Assembly (NCBI RefSeq): GCF_010119385.1 | Contig: NZ_VFIE01000017.1 | Coordinates: 131,789 to 195,788, forward strand | Source of the DNA: Nesterenkonia haasae | GTDB taxonomy: Bacteria > Actinomycetota > Actinomycetes > Actinomycetales > Micrococcaceae | Direction: 5' to 3' | DNA: 64,000 bases | In this document: one piece after another, positions 54,102 to 64,000 of the stretch | Position numbering within the stretch: position 1 is the stretch's first letter | How the letters are laid out: every line of letters starts with the position of its first letter | The notes under the pieces: model-generated | Told to the model about the DNA's origin: nothing | Databases searched by the model: none | Seen by the model: the letters and a program-made list of their open reading frames with translations, nothing else | Translations under genes and position numbers: made by a program

Positions 54102-54108
54102 ACTCATC

Positions 54109-56241
54109 ATGAGTCTTGCCCCCAAGATCTCCCGGACCGTCGCTCCGTTCTCCGTGGAAAGCCCCTACCAGCCTTCAGGCGACCAGCCGAACGCCATCGA
54201 GGAACTCGCTGAGCGGGTTGAAGGTGGGGAAAAAGACGTTGTCCTCATGGGAGCCACAGGTACGGGTAAATCCGCGACTGCCGCCTGGCTGATCGAGCGT
54301 CTGCAGCGCCCTACCCTCATCATGGTTCAGAACAAGACCCTGGCTGCGCAATTGGCCAATGAGTTCCGCGAACTGCTGCCGAACAACGCTGTGGAGTACT
54401 TCGTCTCCTACTACGACTACTACCAGCCTGAGGCGTACGTCCCGCAGACTGACACCTTCATCGAGAAGGACAGCTCCGTCAATGAAGAAGTTGAGCGTCT
54501 CCGGCATTCGGCGACCAACGCGCTGCTGACGAGGCGTGACACTGTCGTGGTCGCGACGGTCTCCTGCATCTACGGCCTGGGAACGCCCGAGGAGTACATC
54601 GCGCAAATGGTGTCTCTGCGGCGGGGGGAGACGATTGACCGGGATGAGCTGCTCCGCCGGTTCGTCGCTATGCAGTACGTGCGCAATGACACCGACTTCC
54701 ACCGCGGGACCTTCCGGGTACGCGGTGACACGGTCGAGATCATCCCCATGTATGAGGAGCTCGCGGTGCGAATCGAGTTCTTCGGCGACGAGATTGAGGC
54801 AATCCACACGCTTCATCCGCTCACCGGGACACTGGTCCGCGATGAGGAAGAGATGTACATCTTCCCCGCCAGCCACTATGTGGCAGGTGAAGACCGGATG
54901 GCCAGAGCCATTGCTGCTATCGAAGACGAGCTGCGCGAACGGTTGCAGGAGCTGGAGTCCCAGAACAAGCTGCTGGAGGCTCAACGGCTACGGATGCGCA
55001 CGACCTACGACCTCGAGATGATGCAGCAGATGGGCTTCTGCAACGGCATTGAGAACTACTCTCGGCACATCGACGGGCGCGAGACCGGATCCGCGCCGCA
55101 CTGTCTCCTGGACTACTTCCCCGATGACTTCATGCTGATCGTCGACGAGTCCCACGTGACGATCCCGCAGATCGGCGGTATGTACGAAGGCGACATGTCC
55201 CGTAAGCGAACCCTGGTGGAGCACGGCTTCCGGTTACCCTCCGCCATGGACAACCGGCCACTGAAGTGGGACGAGTTCCTTGAGCGCATCGGCCAGACCG
55301 TCTACCTATCCGCCACACCGGGCAAGTACGAGATGGCCCAATCCGATGGGGTTGTCGAGCAGATCATCCGCCCCACCGGCCTAGTTGATCCTCAGATAGA
55401 GGTCAAACCCACCCAGGGCCAAATCGACGATCTGCTCGGGGAGATCCGGTCACGCACCCAACGCAATGAACGCACCCTCGTCACCACCCTGACCAAACGC
55501 ATGGCAGAGGACCTCACTGAGTACTTGTTAGAGCACGGCGTGAAGGTTGAGTACCTGCACTCAGATGTGGATACGCTCAAGCGCATCGAGATCCTTCGGG
55601 AGCTGCGAAAAGGAACATTCGATGTAGTGGTCGGGATTAACCTGCTGCGCGAAGGGCTGGACCTGCCGGAGGTCTCCCTCGTGGCCATCCTGGACGCTGA
55701 TAAGGAAGGGTTCCTTCGCTCCACCACGAGCCTCATTCAAACCATCGGGCGGGCTGCCCGGAACTTGCACGGCGAAGTCCACATGTACGCCGATCGGATC
55801 ACTGACTCCATGCGGCGAGCCATCGATGAGACCGAACGCCGGCGTGATCGTCAGATCGCGCACAACCTGGAACACGGAATCGATCCCACACCGCTGGTCA
55901 AGAAAATTGCGGACATCACCGATCAGCTGGCCAGGGAAGACGACGACACCGCCGATCTGCTCCAAGGGATGGGAGGACTGGCCACTGGTTTCCAGTATGG
56001 AAAAGGTCACCGCGGGTTCACTGGGTTCCACAAGGACGCCGACGCCGACGCCGAGCAGAACGGGGCGGCACCAAGTTTCGCTTCGCAGACACCAGCCAAG
56101 GACACAGCTGATCTGATCGCCCAGCTCACGGAACAGATGCACAGGGCCGCTGAGAACCTCAACTTTGAGCTCGCTGCCCGGCTGCGCGACGAGTTGGGTG
56201 ACCTCAAGCGCGAGCTGCGAGCTATCCAGGCCGCCGAGTAG
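54109..56241 (+). CDS. uvrB: Excinuclease ABC subunit UvrB
   Basis: Damage-verification helicase of nucleotide excision repair, 710 residues. The Walker A is GATGTGKS near residue 46, the beta-hairpin has [12 protein letters not shown], the DEAD-like box is [10 protein letters not shown], the helicase end has [12 protein letters not shown], and the C-terminal UVR motif ([19 protein letters not shown]) binds UvrC. The region near 640-655 is a low-complexity linker ([11 protein letters not shown]). The gene starts 21 bases after coaE and has its own SOS box. Confidence 0.97.
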   Translation: MSLAPKISRTVAPFSVESPYQPSGDQPNAIEELAERVEGGEKDVVLMGATGTGKSATAAWLIERLQRPTLIMVQNKTLAAQLANEFRELLPNNAVEYFVSYYDYYQPEAYVPQTDTFIEKDSSVNEEVERLRHSATNALLTRRDTVVVATVSCIYGLGTPEEYIAQMVSLRRGETIDRDELLRRFVAMQYVRNDTDFHRGTFRVRGDTVEIIPMYEELAVRIEFFGDEIEAIHTLHPLTGTLVRDEEEMYIFPASHYVAGEDRMARAIAAIEDELRERLQELESQNKLLEAQRLRMRTTYDLEMMQQMGFCNGIENYSRHIDGRETGSAPHCLLDYFPDDFMLIVDESHVTIPQIGGMYEGDMSRKRTLVEHGFRLPSAMDNRPLKWDEFLERIGQTVYLSATPGKYEMAQSDGVVEQIIRPTGLVDPQIEVKPTQGQIDDLLGEIRSRTQRNERTLVTTLTKRMAEDLTEYLLEHGVKVEYLHSDVDTLKRIEILRELRKGTFDVVVGINLLREGLDLPEVSLVAILDADKEGFLRSTTSLIQTIGRAARNLHGEVHMYADRITDSMRRAIDETERRRDRQIAHNLEHGIDPTPLVKKIADITDQLAREDDDTADLLQGMGGLATGFQYGKGHRGFTGFHKDADADAEQNGAAPSFASQTPAKDTADLIAQLTEQMHRAAENLNFELAARLRDELGDLKRELRAIQAAE

Positions 56242-56249
56242 GCCCTCCT

Positions 56250-57533
56250 CTATTCCGTACGCCGGAGCAGTTCGCGGAGGATTGCGGCGCCGTCGTCGTG
56301 GATCCCGTCGTGGTGAAAGTCGTTCGTCTCGTAGACCGAGAGGTTTGCCACCCGTTGAGCGGTCTGCAGAGACAGGGTGCGGTCGACGAAGACGTCATCG
56401 GTGTACACGCAGGCAGCTGCGGGTACCTCATTGCGCGCAAGCTGGTCCAGATCGTAAAGCGGGCTCCAGTCTTCCACCGCGGCAACGGCATTGGCGGTTC
56501 CCGTGAGCGGCGCCAACACCGGATCCAGCCGAATATGACTGCGGAAGATCATTTCGCCGGTCAGCAGGGGCGATGCAGCCTGTTCCGAGAACTCCGGGAA
56601 CTCAGCCAAAATCCGTTCAGCGGACCAGTTGGTGGGAGGTTCACCGGGGAGTCCGTAGATGGACTCATGCATCACGGCGTACATCGGGTTACTGGCGAAA
56701 CTGATGCGCTGCCCGAGTTCGGCCAGGAAGGTGTCTGAAAGAGTGCCTCCAGCGAACGCTTCCTCCAAGAGGTAATGGAGTGAGTCTGCCTTGGTGTTCG
56801 CGCCAAGCTCCATGCCGAGCATCTGCACACGTGCCGCAGTGAGCGGTGATCCATCCAGAAGCCGGACAATCTGTGTCCTGACGTGGTCGAAGACGGCGTC
56901 GAGACGCTCCCGGTCTTCGGGGAATCGGTCAAAGTACTCGACGTTGCGCGCCGCCATGCGCCGATATGTTTGGCGGTACACCTGGTCTGCGTGACCGGTC
57001 AGCGGTGCTAACCCGCCGGTGATCAGAGCCCGGTCCAGGTGGTGAGGGAAAAAGGAGAGATAGGTCAGTGCGCAAAATCCGCCGAAACTCTGACCAAATA
57101 TTGTCCATGACCGGATGCCCAGTTGGGTGCGCAACGCCTCGGCGTCGCGCACTATTGAATCGGCCCTGAAGCATCTCAGGTACTTGGTTTGTTCTTCTGC
57201 TGATCCCCGGACGCTCAAACTGTTCCGGTCCAGGCGTGTGGAGAGCCCGGTTCCGCGCTGGTCCAGCATGATGATTCGGAAATCCTGAGCCAGTTCCGCC
57301 ATCCATCCGCTCAGCTTCGCGGGCCGGTTTCCTTTCCCACCAGGTCCACCCTGGAGAAACAGCAGGTAGGGCAGAGCATCCAGATGGACTTGGCCCTTGG
57401 CCAGAGTCTCGGCGCTTACGAACTCGCGGGCAAACACCTGAATCTTTTCCCCGTTCGGAACCGACCAGTCCAATGGCACGGTGATCCAGTGCTCAGTGAC
57501 GCATGTGCCATCCACCAGTTGACGGGTGATCAC
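56250..57533 (-). CDS. Alpha/beta hydrolase, S33 (proline iminopeptidase-like)
   Basis: Serine hydrolase of 427 residues. The oxyanion region is LLFLQGGPGGKGNRP, and the nucleophile elbow is TIFGQSFGGFCALTYL (GxSxG). DQRGTGLSTRLD is the conserved motif after strand 4. Predicted peptidases of this family remove N-terminal proline, but specificity is not clear. It is the last gene of a three-gene minus-strand operon and overlaps the helicase stop by 4 bases. Confidence 0.88.
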   Translation of the reverse strand: MITRQLVDGTCVTEHWITVPLDWSVPNGEKIQVFAREFVSAETLAKGQVHLDALPYLLFLQGGPGGKGNRPAKLSGWMAELAQDFRIIMLDQRGTGLSTRLDRNSLSVRGSAEEQTKYLRCFRADSIVRDAEALRTQLGIRSWTIFGQSFGGFCALTYLSFFPHHLDRALITGGLAPLTGHADQVYRQTYRRMAARNVEYFDRFPEDRERLDAVFDHVRTQIVRLLDGSPLTAARVQMLGMELGANTKADSLHYLLEEAFAGGTLSDTFLAELGQRISFASNPMYAVMHESIYGLPGEPPTNWSAERILAEFPEFSEQAASPLLTGEMIFRSHIRLDPVLAPLTGTANAVAAVEDWSPLYDLDQLARNEVPAAACVYTDDVFVDRTLSLQTAQRVANLSVYETNDFHHDGIHDDGAAILRELLRRTE

Positions 57534-60148
57534 GCGTTTCTCAACTCACCGACGTAGTCAATTGTGATGACTGCGGCTTCGGCCTCGTCGGAGGCCGCAA
57601 GGTCGATCCAAGCGTGGATGCCCCAATCGTGATTTCCCTTATTGTCGTCGAGCACCTGGACCGCGTGCCAAAAGCCAGCCCTGTCAGCCGGATTTTTGTC
57701 CAGTCGGAAGTAATCGGCGCTGCGCGCCTTGGCATCGACGTACACGTCCTCGTAGTCGTCGAAGAATCCATCCAGTGCCTCAGCCCAGCGTTCCGGATTC
57801 GCCCATTCGGAATTCGGCGACTGCTCCCGTTGCAGGGCAGCCAATGCCTGCTCCTTTTCCTGGGAAAACAGCTCGGCTCGACGGAACATTGCGTTGCGGA
57901 CGAGCACGGCGAAAGCGCGCTCATTACTCGTAAAACCACTCGCAGGCGTTGAGGCGGCGTCTTCGTCTCGCTGTTTCTGCCAGGCGGCGAGCTTCTCTGG
58001 ATCATCGCCGGCGGCCAGCCGCTCCCACTCTTCCAGAAGCGAAGAGTCTGTCTGCCTGATGACCTCACCGAGCCACTCGAGCAGGTCCTCCAGGTCTTGG
58101 TTAACCTTGGCGGTGGGGACCGTCTGGCTCAATGTCCGATACGCGTCTGTCAGGTAGCGCAACAGCACTCCTTCGCTGCGGGCTATCCCGTAGAAGTTGA
58201 CGGCGTCGATGAAAGTGAAGGCGCGTTCAATCATGTCTCGCACAACGGACTTGGGCTGCAGCTCGTGATCCGCGACCCACGGGACAGCGGCTCGGTAGAC
58301 CTCAAACTGTTGCTCCAAGATCTCAGCCAACGGCTGCGGGTGAGTCATATCGTCCAGAATTCGCATGCGCTCGGTGAAGTCCACACCGTCGGCCTTCAGC
58401 TCTGCCAACCGCTCCGATTTGAGCTTTTTCACCTGCGCACCGGTCACCTGGTATGGGGTTTCCAGGATGGACTCGATGACACTGATCACGTCGAGGGCAT
58501 ACGTTTCTGACTCCGGATCCAACAGGTCCAGAGCCGCTACCGCGAATGGAGCAAGCGGCTGGTTGAGCGCGAAGTCATCCTGCAACTCGATCGTGAGATC
58601 CACTGTTCGGCCGTCTTCATCAGGTTCTTCGAACTTCTCCAGGACCCCTGCAGTCAACAACTCCCGCAGTATCTCCAGGGCGCGGCGTTGCAGCTGGGCC
58701 TGCCGCACCGGAGTCTCATCTGAGCTGGTGATGAGCCGGCGCATGGCCATCACCGGGTCCTCCGGCCGATTCAGAAGATGAAGAATCATCGCGTACGTAA
58801 CCCTCATCCGCGACACCATCGGTTCTGGTTCGGCGACGATCAGTTTCTCGAAAGTCTTCTCACTCCACGAGATAAAACCTTCAGGAGGCTTCTTCTTAGG
58901 CTTCGTTTTCAACGCCTGCGCGAGTTTGGCGTCATCTCCACCGTGTTTCGCCGCAAGTTTTCGCGCTGCGGCCTGGTTCTCGATGACATGCTCGGGAGCC
59001 TGGACGACGACCGTGCCTTCAGTGTCGAAACCTGCACGGCCGGCTCGGCCGGCGATCTGGTGAAATTCGCGCGCGTTGAGTTGCCGGACGCGTGTGCCGT
59101 CATACTTTGAAAGACCGGTCAGCAGTACCGTGCGGATTGGCACGTTAATGCCGACGCCCAGAGTGTCGGTTCCGGAGATGACTTTGAGCAGTCCCTCCTG
59201 CGCCAACTGCTCCACAAGCCTTCGGTACTTCGGCAGCATTCCCGCATGATGGACTCCCACTCCGGACTTCAAGAGGCGGGAGAGCGTCTGCCCGTAGCCC
59301 TTGGCGAACCGAAAAGTCTTGAGCCGTTCGCCGAGCCGCTCACGCTCGGTCTTGGATAAGAGGTTGAGGCTCATAAGTCCCGCAGCCTGCTCCGCAGCCT
59401 CACGCTGAGAGAAATGCACCACGTACACAGGGGCGCGCTGCTTGGCAGCAAGTTCTTCGAGTTTGTCCACCAAAGCTGTGGTCGAGTACTCGAACGTCAG
59501 GGGTACAGGACGCTCCGCGGAGGAGACGACCACAACATCCCGTCCAGTCCGCTCTGCGATCCGGTTCTCGAAACGTGTGGTCTCGCCCAGGGTTGCGGAC
59601 ATCAGCAGGAACTGCGCCTGCGGCAGCTCAATCAGCGGAACCTGCCAAGCCCAGCCCCGGTGGGGGTCCGCGTAAAAGTGGAACTCGTCCATCACCACGG
59701 GACCCAATTCCGCTTCAGCACCGTCGCGAAGAGCTTCATTGGCCAGAATTTCGGCTGTGCAGCAAATAATGGGTGCGCTAGCGTTGACCGCAGAGTCTCC
59801 AGTGACCATGCCGACATTCTCTGCGCCGAAGACTCCCACCAGGGAAAAGAACTTCTCACTCACCAGTGCTTTGATGGGGGCCGTGTACATGGTCCGCTCC
59901 CCACGTGCGAGACCGAAGAAATGCGCAGCCAAGGCCACCAGCGACTTCCCCGACCCGGTGGGGGTAGCCATAATCACGTGCTGGGAGTCCGCCAGTTCCA
60001 GGATGGCGTCCTCCTGGGCGGGATAGAGCGTGATCCCTTGATCCTCTGCCCACTGATGGAACGCCTCAAAGAGCTGTTCTGGGGTGGGAGTGCCCCAAGA
60101 TCCGGGGACGCGCAGGATTGCTGACGACGTAGCCTGCGGTGGCGTCAC
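57530..60148 (-). CDS. DEAD/DEAH-box helicase with DUF3516-type C-terminus
   Basis: SKI2-like superfamily 2 helicase of 872 residues. Walker A is MATPTGSGKSLVALAAH, the DExH-type box is VMDEFHFYAD, motif III is LLMSATLGETT, and motif VI is QIAGRAGRAGFDTEG. The C-terminal 450 residues, rich in charged helices, match the DUF3516 region of actinobacterial helicases. Function is probably RNA- or DNA-remodelling. Start GTG at 60148, overlapping the MBL stop by 4 bases (GTGA), with GGGAG 8 bases before it; a TTG at 60166 is the longer alternative. Confidence 0.9.
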   Translation of the reverse strand: MTPPQATSSAILRVPGSWGTPTPEQLFEAFHQWAEDQGITLYPAQEDAILELADSQHVIMATPTGSGKSLVALAAHFFGLARGERTMYTAPIKALVSEKFFSLVGVFGAENVGMVTGDSAVNASAPIICCTAEILANEALRDGAEAELGPVVMDEFHFYADPHRGWAWQVPLIELPQAQFLLMSATLGETTRFENRIAERTGRDVVVVSSAERPVPLTFEYSTTALVDKLEELAAKQRAPVYVVHFSQREAAEQAAGLMSLNLLSKTERERLGERLKTFRFAKGYGQTLSRLLKSGVGVHHAGMLPKYRRLVEQLAQEGLLKVISGTDTLGVGINVPIRTVLLTGLSKYDGTRVRQLNAREFHQIAGRAGRAGFDTEGTVVVQAPEHVIENQAAARKLAAKHGGDDAKLAQALKTKPKKKPPEGFISWSEKTFEKLIVAEPEPMVSRMRVTYAMILHLLNRPEDPVMAMRRLITSSDETPVRQAQLQRRALEILRELLTAGVLEKFEEPDEDGRTVDLTIELQDDFALNQPLAPFAVAALDLLDPESETYALDVISVIESILETPYQVTGAQVKKLKSERLAELKADGVDFTERMRILDDMTHPQPLAEILEQQFEVYRAAVPWVADHELQPKSVVRDMIERAFTFIDAVNFYGIARSEGVLLRYLTDAYRTLSQTVPTAKVNQDLEDLLEWLGEVIRQTDSSLLEEWERLAAGDDPEKLAAWQKQRDEDAASTPASGFTSNERAFAVLVRNAMFRRAELFSQEKEQALAALQREQSPNSEWANPERWAEALDGFFDDYEDVYVDAKARSADYFRLDKNPADRAGFWHAVQVLDDNKGNHDWGIHAWIDLAASDEAEAAVITIDYVGELRNA

Positions 60149-60813
60149 CAGCCGCGCTCCCGCCAATGGCTAAGGTGGGGGCGCTCAGCCCCCAGGGTCG
60201 TGGGGGCCCCATGCCCTGGGTGGACGATGGTGTCATCGTCGAACTTGGCGAAGATCCTGGACTCCACGTCATCGAGCAGCTGTTGGAAATCCTCAATGCT
60301 CGACGTCTTCCCCACACCTCCCGGGAAGAGCGAGTCTCCGGTGAATATATGCGTCGGTCCGTCCTCCACTGGATAGACGAAAGCAACAGATCCCGGGGTG
60401 TGTCCGCGTAGGTGGAGCACATCAAGACCTACTCCGTCATAGCGGATCGTAGTGCCGTGCCTGAGCTTGCGGTGAACTGTCACGCCCTTGTCGGATTCGA
60501 TTCCGGCCGCGTCTTTCTCTCCAGCCGCCAGCTCCACTCCCTCTGCCTCGGCGAACTCGGTCAGCGCGCGGATGTGATCCCAGTGGCCGTGAGTGGTGAG
60601 CACCGCGCGCAGACCAGGGGAGCAGGGGGTGTCACCGGCAGCCTCGGCAATCATCGAGTGAATCTCCGCGGGATCGTCTGCGGCATCAATCAGAACCTGG
60701 ATCCCTGATTTCTTGGCAGTGAGGAGATACACATTGTTACTCATCTCACTGACGGCGATGCGCCGAAGAGTCACTGCGGGCAAGTCATAGATCAAGGAGT
60801 TGTCCGGAGCCAT
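60145..60813 (-). CDS. Metallo-beta-lactamase-fold hydrolase (glyoxalase II-like)
   Basis: MBL-fold protein of 222 residues. The zinc motif is TTHGHWDHIRALTEFAEAEG (HxHxDH), with further ligands in HLRGHTPGSVAFVY, GDSLFPGGVG and VHPGHGAPTT. Likely a glyoxalase II- or thiol-ester hydrolase-like enzyme; the substrate is unknown. It begins a minus-strand operon with a helicase and hydrolase and diverges from uvrA. ATG start with TAGACT 7 bases upstream. Confidence 0.9.
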   Translation of the reverse strand: MAPDNSLIYDLPAVTLRRIAVSEMSNNVYLLTAKKSGIQVLIDAADDPAEIHSMIAEAAGDTPCSPGLRAVLTTHGHWDHIRALTEFAEAEGVELAAGEKDAAGIESDKGVTVHRKLRHGTTIRYDGVGLDVLHLRGHTPGSVAFVYPVEDGPTHIFTGDSLFPGGVGKTSSIEDFQQLLDDVESRIFAKFDDDTIVHPGHGAPTTLGAERPHLSHWRERGW

Positions 60814-60820
60814 GCGCTCC

Positions 60821-60826
60821 AGTCTA
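60821..60826 (-). promoter_or_regulatory. Leaderless -10 element of the MBL-helicase-hydrolase operon
   Basis: TAGACT on the minus strand, then 7 bases, then the ATG at 60813. GGAG just after it could also help translation. Confidence 0.45.
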
Positions 60827-60876
60827 TGCGCACGCCGGATTCCTTCACAGGTTGCGCTCAGGGCTAACCCGGCCTC

Positions 60877-60892
60877 TAGAACACTTGTTCGA
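60877..60892. promoter_or_regulatory. LexA (SOS) box of uvrA
   Basis: TAGAACACTTGTTCGA matches TCGAAC-N4-GTTCGA at 11 of 12 positions, in the gap between uvrA and the divergent MBL operon. It is 16 bases before the uvrA -10 element. Confidence 0.65.
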
Positions 60893-60907
60893 ATAAGGGT
60901 GCGGGCT

Positions 60908-60913
60908 TACACT
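60908..60913 (+). promoter_or_regulatory. Leaderless -10 element of uvrA
   Basis: TACACT, then 7 bases, then the GTG at 60921. This favours 60921 over the GTG at 60915, two codons upstream. Confidence 0.45.
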
Positions 60914-60920
60914 TGTGCGC

Positions 60921-63830
<2,910 letters not shown>

Positions 63831-63858
63831 TCTGGCCCTTTCAGGCTTCTACAGTTGC

Positions 63859-63864
63859 TAAGCT
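63859..63864 (+). promoter_or_regulatory. Possible leaderless -10 element of the acyltransferase gene
   Basis: TAAGCT, then 8 bases, then the ATG at 63873. No ribosome-binding site lies between. Confidence 0.35.
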
Positions 63865-63872
63865 CTCTTGCG

Positions 63873-64000
63873 ATGAACACAGTACCGGAACCACCAACCA
63901 CGGCAGCCGTTGTAGAGGGCCGCACTGCAGCTCAGGAGCGAATCCGCCGGATAGGCGGAGGCGCCCTGCGGCTCCTGTGCCGACCAACGGTCGAAGGGCT
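63873..64000 (+). CDS. PlsC-like lysophospholipid acyltransferase, N-terminal part (runs off window)
   Basis: Only 42 codons are inside the window. They end in LRLLCRPTVEGL, which matches the conserved start of 1-acylglycerol-3-phosphate acyltransferases (RPTVEGLENIP). Such a gene follows uvrA in related genomes and precedes uvrC; this is my recollection of Micrococcaceae gene order. The catalytic HX4D motif would lie past the window end. Confidence 0.6.
   Translation, partial: MNTVPEPPTTAAVVEGRTAAQERIRRIGGGALRLLCRPTVEG

Overview
The window is a high-GC, gene-dense stretch of an actinobacterial chromosome, most likely Micrococcales and probably near Micrococcaceae such as Nesterenkonia or Arthrobacter. 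The block argS-lysA-hom-thrC-thrB-rho-prfA-prmC-tsaC-wecA-atpIBEFHAGDC, followed by nucS, has the gene order known from Mycobacterium and its relatives. NucS mismatch repair, a Pol I with a degenerate proofreading domain, Arg-rich Rho and many GTG/TTG starts fit that assignment. Genus is inference; no rRNA lies in the window.

Layout. 1-3.0 kb: the 5' part of a CitMHS citrate transporter (minus), divergent from a CitA/CitB-type two-component system. 3.0-4.2 kb: a LysE exporter and a VOC-fold protein. 4.25-13 kb: arginyl-tRNA synthetase, lysine and threonine biosynthesis, and Rho. 13-17 kb: release factor RF1, its methyltransferase, a tRNA t6A gene and a WecA-type phosphosugar transferase. 17-24.6 kb: the complete F1Fo ATP synthase operon, closed by a perfect hairpin. 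24.6-30.9 kb: nucS, a small Cys/His protein, an unusual S41-family protease homologue, a large very acidic membrane protein, a thioredoxin-like/TPR protein and a DUF3515 lipoprotein. 30.9-45.3 kb: DAK2 protein, RecG, RsmD, CoaD, GalU, YceD/DUF177, L32 and RNase III, interleaved with two LytR-CpsA-Psr proteins and four glycosyltransferases, plus one tRNA-Gly. 45.3-51.5 kb: Pol I, an Eis-like acetyltransferase and ribosomal protein S1. 51.6-64 kb: a BCCT osmolyte transporter, CoaE, UvrB, a minus-strand trio (MBL hydrolase, DUF3516-type helicase, S33 hydrolase), UvrA and the start of a PlsC-like acyltransferase.

How it fits together. Most genes are housekeeping: translation, ATP synthesis, amino-acid synthesis and DNA repair. 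Repair is well represented (nucS, recG, polA, uvrA, uvrB); uvrB and uvrA each carry a LexA-type box. A dispersed wall-glycopolymer set (WecA, GalU, two LCP ligases, four glycosyltransferases) is threaded through the conserved rsmD-coaD-rpmF-rnc region. The acidic extracytoplasmic protein and the BCCT transporter are compatible with a salt-tolerant lifestyle.

No prophage, insertion sequence, CRISPR array or recognisable defence island was seen. The strongest non-gene signal is a recurrent promoter architecture: a TANNNT -10 hexamer ends 6-8 nt before the start codon of at least fifteen genes, which points to widespread leaderless transcription. Other candidates worth testing are a repeated AATGTGA operator in the citrate control region, hairpins flanking atpE, a structured rho leader with a possible upstream ORF, and the leaderless S41 homologue that lacks a signal peptide.
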